This document shows positions 32,068 through 39,663 of a stretch of 64,000 nucleotides of DNA, piece by piece. A program made the translations under genes and the position numbers. Each line of letters begins with the position of its first letter. The first letter of the stretch is position 1. The notes under the pieces were generated by a model. The model ran no database searches, was not told where the DNA came from, and saw nothing but the letters and a program-made list of their open reading frames with translations. Location: NCBI GenBank assembly GCA_017509785.1, contig JAFWOT010000028.1, positions 62,001 to 126,000 of the forward strand. Direction: 5' to 3'. This stretch comes from Clostridia bacterium. Lineage in GTDB: Bacteria > Bacillota > Clostridia > Christensenellales > CAG-138.

Positions 32068-33080
32068 TACGCAACCGCGCGGAACACGAGCAGGGCGTCC
32101 GTCATATCGATCGTGCCGTCGCCGTTAAAATCCGCAAGGGCGGTTTCGGCTTCGTTCAGCTCATAAACGCGCATCGCGGCGCGCATGATGACGAGCGCGT
32201 CGGCGGAATCGACGGAACCGTCCATGTTGACGTCTCCGACTTCATATTCCGTGGGCTCGCCGCCGATATCGAGAGCCTCGAGCAGGGCGGCAAGAGCCGC
32301 GTCGAGCTCGGCCTGATCGGTCTTGGGACTGTAGAAATCTAAGACCAGCCTCTCGAGCTCGTCCATGGTGTTCTCGAGCATCTCGTCGGTGATATCCTCG
32401 GCGAAGGTGAGCTGAGCGAGCACGCGGGAGACCTCGGTGCGGTCGACGCCCGCCATGGGGTTATCGAAGGTCGGGAAGGAGCCCCAGCCGTCGCTTACGC
32501 CGTAATCCATGCCCCATCCGTAGATGGAGAAGAACCATGTGTAAACGCTGCCGATCTTGACGGTGCAGACGTCCGCTCCGTCGGAAAGGGCGATATTGTC
32601 CTCGGTGTACATCCAGCCGGAGAGATCGCAGTATTCGCCCATCGTGAGCATATCGTCGTCATCGTATTCGCCCGTCCATCCGCCGTAATTGTAGCCGAAC
32701 TGCTCGTCCGCCCAGGCGGGATAGTTCTCGATCTCGGTCATGAGGTAGGTGGGAACGTCGGGCTCCTTATCGTAGCAGGCGACGCCGGTAAGGTAGAAGC
32801 CATCCTCGACGGTGCCGTAGGCGGTGTAATCGACGCCGTACTCCGCAAATACGCGGTCGGTCACGGCGGCGAGGGTCTCGCCCTCGTTGACGGGAACGAG
32901 AATGGGATCCATCACGTAGCACCATCCCATTGTGATCGCGGAGACCGCGAAGGTGATGTAGCCGTCATATCCCTCGGGTACCTCGGGGTAATCGGGTTCG
33001 TACGCGGCGAACGCGCCGGCGCACAGGGAGAGCATTGCCGCTGCGACTATGAAAGCGGCTATCCTTTTGCAGAGCTTCAT
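32067..33080 (-). CDS. secreted DUF4430-like protein with C-terminal type I dockerin
   Basis: 337 residues. Signal peptide (1-26); a beta-rich region (about 38-215) that I read as DUF4430-like from ITFAVSAITMGWCY, VPVNEGETLAAVTDRVFAEY, LSGWMYTEDN and VKIGSVYTWFFSI; a helical stretch (218-275); and a dockerin (279-337) with two EF-hand-like repeats, DVNMDGSVDSADALVIMR and DFNGDGTIDMTDALLVFR, each with the Ca-binding D-x-N-x-D-G spacing. First gene after the cobalamin riboswitch, SD GGAGG 9 nt upstream of the ATG. The dockerin implies attachment to a cohesin protein; one is encoded at 6714-9485. The dockerin call is strong; the DUF4430 call is moderate because the domain is divergent. Confidence 0.87.
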   Translation of the reverse strand: MKLCKRIAAFIVAAAMLSLCAGAFAAYEPDYPEVPEGYDGYITFAVSAITMGWCYVMDPILVPVNEGETLAAVTDRVFAEYGVDYTAYGTVEDGFYLTGVACYDKEPDVPTYLMTEIENYPAWADEQFGYNYGGWTGEYDDDDMLTMGEYCDLSGWMYTEDNIALSDGADVCTVKIGSVYTWFFSIYGWGMDYGVSDGWGSFPTFDNPMAGVDRTEVSRVLAQLTFAEDITDEMLENTMDELERLVLDFYSPKTDQAELDAALAALLEALDIGGEPTEYEVGDVNMDGSVDSADALVIMRAAMRVYELNEAETALADFNGDGTIDMTDALLVFRAVA

Positions 33081-33130
33081 AAGATAAAACCTCCGTATCT
33101 GTATTTTTCGGGGCTCTGCGCCCCCGTTTG

Positions 33131-33290
33131 AAACGCCCGGGCAGGTCTTCCGGCTTGCGGGTGATCGCCTACTCGCCCCGCCTTCCCACGAAAAAACGCA
33201 GTGGCGCGATGGGGCTTTCGTCCCCGCTTACGGCAGCGGAGGCTGCTGCGGATTTGAACCGCATTCCCTTTGCGGGGGCGTTCCTACTCA
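33131..33290 (-). promoter_or_regulatory. cobalamin (AdoCbl-class) riboswitch
   Basis: Minus-strand leader with the B12 box AAGCCGGAAGACCTGCC (33140-33156), the core segments GGGAA, GGTTCAAATCC, GCAGCCTCCGCTGCCGTAAGCG and CCACTG, and a closing P1 stem pairing GAACGCCC with GGGCGTTTC. It is followed by a short GGGGC/GCCCC hairpin without T-tract and then the SD, so control is probably translational. It should repress the three downstream genes when B12 is plentiful. Confidence 0.93.
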
Positions 33291-33295
33291 AAGTA

Positions 33296-33324
33296 AATAT
33301 AACACCGCGGTGCGTAAATGTCAA
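33296..33324 (-). promoter_or_regulatory. promoter of the B12 riboswitch operon
   Basis: TTGACA, 17-bp spacer, TATATT. The predicted start falls at the 5' edge of the riboswitch. Confidence 0.8.
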
Positions 33325-33336
33325 CATCGCCTCAAT

Positions 33337-33363
33337 AAAAAAAGCGGCCTTTCACAGCCGCTT
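33337..33363 (-). terminator. intrinsic terminator of the Pr6Pr-like gene
   Basis: AGCGGC / GCCGCT stem with an 8-nt loop, then seven T on the minus strand. It insulates the riboswitch promoter. Confidence 0.85.
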
Positions 33364-33370
33364 CGGTCTA

Positions 33371-34024
33371 TCACGCAAGGACTCCCGCTCCGAGCAGATC
33401 ATGCCCGAGCGTCAGCAGGAACCCGATGAGCGCCGTCATTATGAATATGGCGGCCGCCGCGAGATACCATCTGCCGTTCGCGTTGAAGCGGTAGAAATCC
33501 TCCCAGCCGCCGTTGTTTTCGCCCCGCCTCATCACCATATGATAATAGAGCGCGGCGTACAGGAGCGTCGGGAGCATGCCCCAGAGTATCCCCCAATAGG
33601 AGAGCTTCGGCCCCCTGTCGAAGAGGACGAACGTGACCGCAGCCATGAGGGGCGAGACGAGGTGCATGAAGACGTTGTCGCCCTCTATCATGGGCTTGAC
33701 TCCCGTGCCGGGCACGAATATGAAGAACACGACGGAGAAGGTCAGCATCACGGCGACGGTGCAGACGAGCTTCACCGTCATGACCCAACAGGGCGCCTCA
33801 GCTGCCGCGCCCGCGAGTATCATCACGTTGTAAACCAGCATGAGCGCCGCGGCGAGAGCCATTATGATATTTGACTGCACGGTGAAGTATCTGAATATCT
33901 TTGCCGCACTGACCTGCATATTGCCCCTGCCGCCGAACCGGAAGAAGCCGACGACGCACTTGACCATGAAGAGGAATATGAGCGCATTGAAGATGAGAGA
34001 GAGTACGTTCAAAGCCTTATCCAT
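33371..34024 (-). CDS. Pr6Pr/FAR-17a-like integral membrane protein
   Basis: 217 residues, about six membrane segments spread over the whole length. Conserved-looking features are YFTVQSNIIMAL near the end of helix 2 and HLVSPLMAAVTFVLFD in helix 4, both typical of the Pr6Pr (FAR-17a/AIG1-like) family. Distant eukaryotic relatives hydrolyse lipids with Thr/His residues, but bacterial members are uncharacterised. SD AAAGGAG precedes the ATG. It lies 63 bp downstream of the clostripain-type gene and may be cotranscribed with it. Confidence 0.8.
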   Translation of the reverse strand: MDKALNVLSLIFNALIFLFMVKCVVGFFRFGGRGNMQVSAAKIFRYFTVQSNIIMALAAALMLVYNVMILAGAAAEAPCWVMTVKLVCTVAVMLTFSVVFFIFVPGTGVKPMIEGDNVFMHLVSPLMAAVTFVLFDRGPKLSYWGILWGMLPTLLYAALYYHMVMRRGENNGGWEDFYRFNANGRWYLAAAAIFIMTALIGFLLTLGHDLLGAGVLA

Positions 34025-34045
34025 ATCTTTCTCCTTTGCAAATCG

Positions 34046-34073
34046 GCGCCCCGCGCGAGGCGGAGCGCCGAAA
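34046..34073 (-). terminator. possible weak terminator between the protease and Pr6Pr-like genes
   Basis: CGGCGC / GCGCCG stem with a large loop, followed only by ATTT. It may be an attenuator rather than a full stop. Confidence 0.3.
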
Positions 34074-34087
34074 CGGTGCGGTGGTTA

Positions 34088-36760
34088 TCAGAATTCGAGA
34101 GCCTCCGTCCAGAATTCGTTGGCGTACATATCGGTGAGGCAGTAGGTGACGAGACACTTGCCGCCCTCGAGCGAAACGTTCGAGACCTCGATATCGCCGC
34201 TGACGACGAGCTTATCGCCGAAGGTGTAGCTCGCCTGATAGGTCTGGTCGTAAGAATAGTAGTCGCAGAGGAAGGTGAGCTCGTCGCCGTCCTTCAGCGC
34301 GATGAGGCCGCGCTGGAGGGTGTCGGTCTCGCCCTCGTCATAGACGTACCTTGCACCCGCGACGTAGCCGTACTCGTTCTCCTCGGTCTCGTTGTCGAAT
34401 ACCACGATTATATCGACGCGATCGCCGTTTAAGAGAGCGGGCACGCGGCCGGTGATGGTGTAGCTGTCGCCGTCATGGTTCTCGCTGATGAAGTAGTAGG
34501 GAACGACCTGACCGTCGAGCGCCATCCATGTGCCGTCGAAGTCGATCTTGAGCGCGCCTTCGTTATCGAACTCGTAGACGTTGTCCATGCCGAGGTCGAT
34601 ATAGCCCTCGCCGTCGTCAAGGAAGACGTTGAGGAGCACGTTCCCGACCATATCCCACTGATCCTGAGTCAGCTCGAGAACGCGGCCGCCGTTCTTCTCG
34701 GTGAGGAGCATATCCTCGGCGTAGATGGCGTGAGCGTCGTAGTAATCGAGGTTCTGGAGGACGCGGTCGGCCTCGAACCACTCCGTCTCGGGGGAGCCGA
34801 GGGAACGGCCGCCGAGTATCGCGGAGAGCAGATCCGCCCCGCCGGAGGAGGAGCCGCCGCCGCCCAGCAGAGCGCCGAGCAGATCGGAGGAGGAGCCGCC
34901 GCTCGTCAGGTTCCCGAAGAGGGAGCCCATGGGCGAAGAGACGCTGCCCGTGGCGAGCTGACCGCCCGCAGCGAGGCTCGCGAAGCTCTTGAGGCAGGCC
35001 GAATACTCGGAATCCATGCCGATGTTGTTATAGAGCGAGATCGCGGAGTTGACGCCGGAGAAGCTCGTATACGGGAAGTAGATGCTCATGCCGTAGGAGT
35101 TCGTCATGGCCCTGGAGGCGCGGTTGTACTTGATGCAGCCCTGCAGCGCGCTGACGAGGGCCTTCGCCTCGGTATTGCCGATCCGGCCCGCAAGGTGGAT
35201 GAGGTCGACGTGATTGATCCCCGCGGAAGCGCCGAACTCCCTTGCCCCGCTCCTCGCGTTGGCGACCGTCTCATACTCGGAGGTATCGAGCATATCGCCG
35301 ACCTTCACGGCAAACGCGCGGAAGGCCTCGGGCACGGTGCCCGCGAACTCGGCCAGATCTACTATGGAGAGCGTGGTGGTATCGCCCGCGTTGTTCTTGG
35401 CGCAGACGTCGTTGAAGTCGTCGATGATAGTCTTCGCAAGCTCGACGGTGGAGGTGGAGGAGTTCTGGGAGAGCTTGGTCAGCCAGTTGGTGTAGTACCA
35501 GCCGCAGCCGGGTTCGGTCTCCTCGGAGCCGATGAGGTAATCGGCGTACTGCTCGGTGACGACGGCGGTCTCCATGGTCGCCATGAGGCAGGCGTCGAAG
35601 CCGATGAAATCGAACTTGACGTTGGCCGCCTTAAGGGCGCTGTTGATCTTATCGAGCGTCATGGAGCCCTTATTGAACTGGTCGTAGCCGTAGCCGGAGA
35701 GGGATCCTCCGCCGTGATCCCAGAATATGAGCATGTAGCGGTTCGCGGGATAGTTCTGGGCGCAGTACCGGATGAAATCGACGAGGGTGTTCGGGTCGAC
35801 CATGGACTTTCTGCCGAGGTCGTCGCCGAGCTTCTCTATGCCGCCGTTCCTTACGCGCCAGCGCTGGTTGGTGCCGGCCTTCATGACGGAGTTCTTCCAC
35901 TGCTGAGTGCCGCCCGTCTCGACGATTATATTGAGCTTATCGTCGTTGAGGGTGGCGTGGAGCATCTCGTTGAGGTCGTTCGTCGCCATGCCGTACTTGG
36001 ATTCGAGATCCGTGCCGCACATGTAGACCATGAGGGTGACCTCATCCTGACCGCCGCCCTTGAGCGTGGTGTACTTCGCCCTCGCGCTGTTGGAAACGGA
36101 GGTGTTGACTATGTTGGTGGAGGTGCTGGCCGAGGAGGCCGCGGGAGCGGAAGCGTCCGCCGCGGAGTAGGTGTTGAAATCCGGCTCTATCGCCTGCATG
36201 AAGTTGGAAGAGCCGCCGGTGAAATCAACGTTGCTGCCGGGCAGACTGCTGAAGGAGCAGCCGCTGCCGCCGGTGCAGCTCTTATAGACGAAGAACGCAA
36301 CGGCGAGGAGCACGATTATCATGATGATCTTGCCGAGGCCGCCCTTCTTGGAGGAGGAGCCGGAGGACGATCCGAAGAGACCGCCGCCGGAGCTCTGCGA
36401 GGAATTCGAGGAGCCGGAGCTGCCGCCGAGGAGCCCTCCGAGGAGCCCGCCGCCGGAGCTCTGCTGCGAGCTCTGCTGGGAGCCGCCGCCGAGGAGACTG
36501 CCGACTATGTTGCCCGCGGCGTTCTGCGAGGAACCGCCGCCCAAAACCGCGCCGAGTATATCGGTGCCGAGGCCCTTGTCGCCCTCCGCGCCGTTATTGG
36601 GATTGGACTGAGGCTTTTTGGGATTGCCTTCCTTGCGCCCCTGATAGCCGTCCTGCTTGCCGACCGGGCCGTTGGTATTTACCTGCTGACCCTTGCCGAG
36701 CTTGCCGTTACCCTGGGTGACCTTTTTCTTCCTGCCGCCCGAGTTAGGTGTATTGTTCAT
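34088..36760 (-). CDS. clostripain-family (C11) cysteine peptidase, membrane anchored
   Basis: 890 residues. Residues 1-140 are low complexity (Lys/Asn/Gln rich, then Gly/Ser rich with LLGGLLGG repeats); one membrane segment (about 145-162) follows, and the remainder should be outside. The C11 domain (about 235-600) starts EVTLMVYMCGTDLES and holds the catalytic His in IFWDHGGGSLSG and Cys in FDACLMATMET, with clostripain-like Arg specificity possible but not readable. A C-terminal beta-rich region (690-890) may be a binding domain. Extended -10 TGCTATAAT lies about 35 nt upstream. No classical signal peptide, so I infer type II topology with a cytoplasmic tail. Confidence 0.88.
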   Translation of the reverse strand: MNNTPNSGGRKKKVTQGNGKLGKGQQVNTNGPVGKQDGYQGRKEGNPKKPQSNPNNGAEGDKGLGTDILGAVLGGGSSQNAAGNIVGSLLGGGSQQSSQQSSGGGLLGGLLGGSSGSSNSSQSSGGGLFGSSSGSSSKKGGLGKIIMIIVLLAVAFFVYKSCTGGSGCSFSSLPGSNVDFTGGSSNFMQAIEPDFNTYSAADASAPAASSASTSTNIVNTSVSNSARAKYTTLKGGGQDEVTLMVYMCGTDLESKYGMATNDLNEMLHATLNDDKLNIIVETGGTQQWKNSVMKAGTNQRWRVRNGGIEKLGDDLGRKSMVDPNTLVDFIRYCAQNYPANRYMLIFWDHGGGSLSGYGYDQFNKGSMTLDKINSALKAANVKFDFIGFDACLMATMETAVVTEQYADYLIGSEETEPGCGWYYTNWLTKLSQNSSTSTVELAKTIIDDFNDVCAKNNAGDTTTLSIVDLAEFAGTVPEAFRAFAVKVGDMLDTSEYETVANARSGAREFGASAGINHVDLIHLAGRIGNTEAKALVSALQGCIKYNRASRAMTNSYGMSIYFPYTSFSGVNSAISLYNNIGMDSEYSACLKSFASLAAGGQLATGSVSSPMGSLFGNLTSGGSSSDLLGALLGGGGSSSGGADLLSAILGGRSLGSPETEWFEADRVLQNLDYYDAHAIYAEDMLLTEKNGGRVLELTQDQWDMVGNVLLNVFLDDGEGYIDLGMDNVYEFDNEGALKIDFDGTWMALDGQVVPYYFISENHDGDSYTITGRVPALLNGDRVDIIVVFDNETEENEYGYVAGARYVYDEGETDTLQRGLIALKDGDELTFLCDYYSYDQTYQASYTFGDKLVVSGDIEVSNVSLEGGKCLVTYCLTDMYANEFWTEALEF

Positions 36761-36794
36761 AGCAAAATAACCCCCATTAAGGATTGATGAACGA

Positions 36795-36803
36795 ATTATA
36801 GCA
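36795..36803 (-). promoter_or_regulatory. extended -10 promoter of the C11 peptidase gene
   Basis: TGCTATAAT on the minus strand, leader about 30 nt, no clear -35. The GC-rich stretch 36830-37007 behind cotJC holds two copies of TCGCACGGCCG but no gene that I can support. Confidence 0.5.
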
Positions 36804-37007
36804 TATATCGCGCGAAAATATAAGGGGGTTTTTAAAAATATTCGCCGAAGTCACGGCTTTGCCGAAATTGCGCAGGGTCATCCGCGCGGACGGAAGAGGA
36901 AACGCGCTCCTCCCCTGCCCGCGCTCATTCGGGATCTATGTTATCGCACGGCCGCGCGGGAGCCTTCGGGCGGTCGTCCCGTCAGCCTCGCACGGCCGTA
37001 CGGGGAT

Positions 37008-37592
37008 TTACCTCCGGAGCTTATTCTGCCTGCCTTCGGGGTATATCTCCTTCAGTATGTTCATGCACTCGGAGAAGCGCTGGAAATGCACTATCTCCCT
37101 CTCGCGCAGGAACCGGAGCGGGGCGAGGTACTGCTCGCACTCGGTCTGGTTCATTATGTGCTCATACGCGGCGCGCGCCTTCTGTTCGGCGGCGAGATCC
37201 TCGAATATGTCGGCGACGGGGTCGCCGGTGGACTGGATATAGCTCGCGGTGAAGGGCACGCCGTTGGGATCCGCGGGGTAGAGCCCGCGCCCGTGGAGGG
37301 TATAGTACCCGCCGAGGCCGGCGGCCTCGATATCGGAGAGGGAGGCTCCGTCGATCGTCTGCAGGATCATCGTGCCGATCATCTCCCAATGGGCGATCTC
37401 CTCGGTGCCGACGTCGTTCAGAGTCGCTCTGAGGCGGTCGTCGGGCATGGTGAAGCGCTGCGTGAGGTAGCGCATCCCGGCGGAAAGCTCGCTGTCGGGG
37501 CCGCCGTACTGCGCCATGAGGGCCTTGGCGATCCGAAGATCGGGGTTCGTGATGTTGATGGGGAATTCAAGTTTCTTCTGATAGATCCACAT
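37008..37592 (-). CDS. cotJC: spore coat protein CotJC (manganese-catalase-like)
   Basis: 194 residues from MWIYQKKLEFPINI, preceded by AAAGGAG. Ferritin-like four-helix fold related to manganese catalase; metal ligands are suggested by DVGTEEIAHWEM and REREIVHFQRFSE (Glu and Glu-x2-His pairs). Known in Bacillus and Clostridium as a component of the inner spore coat, made in the mother cell. Third gene of cotJA-cotJB-cotJC in the conserved order. Marks the organism as a spore former. Confidence 0.95.
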   Translation of the reverse strand: MWIYQKKLEFPINITNPDLRIAKALMAQYGGPDSELSAGMRYLTQRFTMPDDRLRATLNDVGTEEIAHWEMIGTMILQTIDGASLSDIEAAGLGGYYTLHGRGLYPADPNGVPFTASYIQSTGDPVADIFEDLAAEQKARAAYEHIMNQTECEQYLAPLRFLREREIVHFQRFSECMNILKEIYPEGRQNKLRR

Positions 37593-37606
37593 ATTCCGCT
37601 CCTTTC

Positions 37607-37852
37607 TCAGGCTCTCTCCCATGGCCATGCGGAGCAGACCCAGCTGCCCGCCTCCATGGGGGAATGCCCGAAGCCCATCAGGGGGCCGTACTCGGATTCA
37701 TACTCCGCGATGAGCTCCCTGAGCAGAGCGGAATAGCTGTTGAGGTCGCCGACGGCGGCGCTGTCGTCGGGGTGGGTGTCGATATAGAGATTCAGCTCGA
37801 CGCAGACGAACTGCACCTCGCCTATCCTTGTCATAAGCTCGCATTGGGTCAT
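37607..37852 (-). CDS. cotJB: spore coat protein CotJB
   Basis: 81 residues starting MTQCELMTRIGEVQFV, with GAGGAGG 6 nt upstream of the ATG at 37852. Matches the CotJB family: amphipathic helices with LNLYIDTHPDD and the C-terminal YGPLMGFGHSP. Small mother-cell coat component needed with CotJA and CotJC. 14 bp upstream of cotJC. Confidence 0.93.
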   Translation of the reverse strand: MTQCELMTRIGEVQFVCVELNLYIDTHPDDSAAVGDLNSYSALLRELIAEYESEYGPLMGFGHSPMEAGSWVCSAWPWERA

Positions 37853-37863
37853 GGGGCGCCTCC

Positions 37864-38085
37864 TCAATACTCGTCGGCGAGCTCGGGGAACATCGTCCCC
37901 TTCTCGAGGGATACGCCGGGGCAGAACCCGGCGGAATAGTTCTGGGGAGCGGCCGTCAGCCTCGGGAGCTTTGCCGACTCCGTTTCATATCCGCAGAGGG
38001 CAAGATCGGCTTCGACCTCGCCGGCTTTTACCGTGGCAAAGCTTCCGCCATCCGCCGCGATGCGGCAGGAATTGCATTGAAACAT
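37864..38085 (-). CDS. cotJA: spore coat associated protein CotJA-like
   Basis: 73 residues. The C-terminal part GFCPGVSLEKGTMFPELADEY fits CotJA (the GT-I/M-FPEL motif). The N-terminal half has a CxxC pair (FQCNSC) unusual for the family, which normally starts with a proline-rich segment. SD AAGGAGG is 8 nt upstream of the ATG. First gene of the cotJ operon, 11 bp before cotJB. No convincing SigE promoter could be assigned upstream. Confidence 0.8.
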   Translation of the reverse strand: MFQCNSCRIAADGGSFATVKAGEVEADLALCGYETESAKLPRLTAAPQNYSAGFCPGVSLEKGTMFPELADEY

Positions 38086-38154
38086 TGTTTTTTACCTCCT
38101 TGTCGGTTCAATAAATAATATGTCGACGGGAGTCGAAAACGTGAATTCACTGCT

Positions 38155-38184
38155 GAATAAAAAAAGCCCCGCACGGCAATAATA
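38155..38184 (+). promoter_or_regulatory. SigF/SigG-type forespore promoter
   Basis: -35 GAATA, 15-bp spacer, -10 GGCAATAATA. This fits the SigF/SigG consensus (GNATA/GHATR and GGNNANANTN) very closely. It lies 30 bp upstream of the small ORF at 38214 and diverges from cotJABC. Confidence 0.6.
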
Positions 38185-38213
38185 TTCCCGAACGGATCGA
38201 AAGGGTGATGAAA

Positions 38214-38360
38214 ATGAAAAAGGCCGGGTACGTCCTTCCCGACCTCGGAGGGATCGAGGGCGGTCTGCCCCGCCCCTCCGAGAAGGAGATACGGCGCAGG
38301 GAATGCCCGCCGCGCGGGGAAGCCCTGCCCGCCGCTTTGAACGAACGGAGCCGGAGCTGA
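38214..38360 (+). CDS. hypothetical small protein, probably forespore expressed
   Basis: 48 residues, beginning MKKAGYVLPDLGGIEGGL, basic in the middle (KEIRRREC) and rich in Pro and Arg. No family recognised. Evidence for being real: AAGGGTGAT ribosome-binding site 6 nt before the second ATG (38214; the ATG at 38208 is worse placed), a forespore-type promoter just upstream, and a terminator whose stem contains the stop codon. It lies between the cotJ operon and the aldo/keto reductase. Could be a coat or core small protein, but there is no resemblance to SASPs. Confidence 0.45.
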   Translation: MKKAGYVLPDLGGIEGGLPRPSEKEIRRRECPPRGEALPAALNERSRS

Positions 38361-38378
38361 ACGCTCCGGCCCTTCGTT
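38350..38378 (+). terminator. terminator of the small forespore gene
   Basis: GCCGGAGC / GCTCCGGC stem with a 5-nt loop, then CCTTCGTTTTATT. On the other strand it may also end the aldo/keto reductase transcript. Confidence 0.7.
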
Positions 38379-38389
38379 TTATTCGGTAT

Positions 38390-39517
38390 TCAGTTTTCGA
38401 ACTCCTCGGAGACCTTGAGCAGATGCCTGCGGATCTCTATATGCTGGGGGCAGACCTTCTCGCATCTGCCGCACCTTATGCAGTCGGAGGCGCGGCCGTG
38501 CTTCTGCGTATACCAGTCATAATAGCGCTTGCCGTTGTAGTTTTTGAACTTCGCCTTGTTGTTGATGAGCTCGAAGAAATCGGGTATTGGGATATCCCGC
38601 GGGCATTTGTTCTGCTCCACGCAGTAGCTGCAGCCCGTGCAGGGGATGACGGTCAGCGAATCGAGCACCGCGCGGACCCTCTCAACGGCGGAAAGCTCGT
38701 TTTCGTCAAGGGGCCTGAAATCCGCCATGAAGGAGATATTGTCCTCCATCTGCTCGGTATTGCTCATGCCGGAGAGCACCATGCACATATTGGGGAACCC
38801 CGCCGCGAAGCGTATGGCGTAGGAGGCGTTGGAGCCGCCGCCCAGCGAATCGAGCACGGCCTGCGCCTCGTCGGGGAGGTTGACGAGCTGCCCGCCCTTG
38901 ACGGGCTCCATTACTATGACGGGCTTATCATGCTTCTCGCAGACCTCGTACACGCCGCGGCTGTCGACGGAGGGGTCGGTATAATCGAGGTAATTGAACT
39001 GGATCTGGACTATCTCCACCTCGGGATATTCGGAGAGGATCCTGTCGAGCACCTCCGCCGAATCGTGGAAGGAGAGCCCGACGTGGCGGATCTTCCCCTC
39101 GCGCTTCAATTCGAAGGCGGTCTCATACGCGCGGCAGGCCTTGAACTTTTCAAAATTGCGGGCGTTCTGCGCGTGCATCAGATAGAAGTCGAAGTATTCG
39201 ACGCCGCAGGCTTCGAGCTGGCTTTTAAAGAAGGGGCGGATATCCTCCTCCTTCTCAAAATAGCTCTCGGTCAGCTTATCCGTGAGGAGGAACTCCTTCC
39301 TGTCGTGACGCGCCGAAACGCATTCCTTTATCGCAAGCTCGCTTTTGCCGCCGATATAGCCGTGGGCGGTATCGAAATAATTGAAGCCCGCCTCGATGAA
39401 CCTGTCCGCCATGCGGCAGAACTGCTCCTTGTCGACCTCCTTTTCGATCATGGGAAGGCGCATGCAGCCGAAGCCGAAATTGCCGTGTATCTCCGGAAAA
39501 AACCTGTTGACTTCCAT
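38390..39517 (-). CDS. aldo/keto reductase with C-terminal ferredoxin-like Fe-S motif
   Basis: 375 residues. AKR barrel (about 10-290): GFGCMRLPM, NYFDTAHGY (catalytic Asp/Tyr), and FYLMHAQN. A C-terminal domain (about 290-360) binds 4Fe-4S clusters: CTGCSYCVEQNKCP and CIRCGRCEKVCP. Such fusions are common in anaerobes and may accept electrons from ferredoxin instead of NAD(P)H. SD AAGGAGAAG precedes the ATG. Substrate unknown. Confidence 0.9.
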   Translation of the reverse strand: MEVNRFFPEIHGNFGFGCMRLPMIEKEVDKEQFCRMADRFIEAGFNYFDTAHGYIGGKSELAIKECVSARHDRKEFLLTDKLTESYFEKEEDIRPFFKSQLEACGVEYFDFYLMHAQNARNFEKFKACRAYETAFELKREGKIRHVGLSFHDSAEVLDRILSEYPEVEIVQIQFNYLDYTDPSVDSRGVYEVCEKHDKPVIVMEPVKGGQLVNLPDEAQAVLDSLGGGSNASYAIRFAAGFPNMCMVLSGMSNTEQMEDNISFMADFRPLDENELSAVERVRAVLDSLTVIPCTGCSYCVEQNKCPRDIPIPDFFELINNKAKFKNYNGKRYYDWYTQKHGRASDCIRCGRCEKVCPQHIEIRRHLLKVSEEFEN

Positions 39518-39546
39518 TTCGCTTCTCCTTATGGTTTGATGGCAGT

Positions 39547-39575
39547 ATTATATTGTATTTCGAGCAAACTTGCAA
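39547..39575 (-). promoter_or_regulatory. promoter of the aldo/keto reductase gene
   Basis: TTGCAA, 17-bp spacer, perfect TATAAT on the minus strand. Confidence 0.7.
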
Positions 39576-39589
39576 GCGAAAAAGCCGAA

Positions 39590-39618
39590 TTGCGCGCAGT
39601 CGTTTTTTGTGGTATGAT
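39590..39618 (+). promoter_or_regulatory. promoter of the flavin reductase gene
   Basis: TTGCGC, 17-bp spacer, TATGAT. Moderate match; diverges from the aldo/keto reductase promoter. Confidence 0.5.
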
Positions 39619-39663
39619 AATTATATGTGAAAACACAAACAAACCGGAAAGGAAGGTATCGTT

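Noticed and set aside
33240..33275. tRNA-like T-loop string GGTTCAAATCC
   Set aside because: It is part of the cobalamin riboswitch core; no acceptor or anticodon arms can be formed around it.
34475..36787. Long plus-strand frame opposite the C11 peptidase
   Set aside because: No motif, no start signals; catalytic motifs are on the minus strand.
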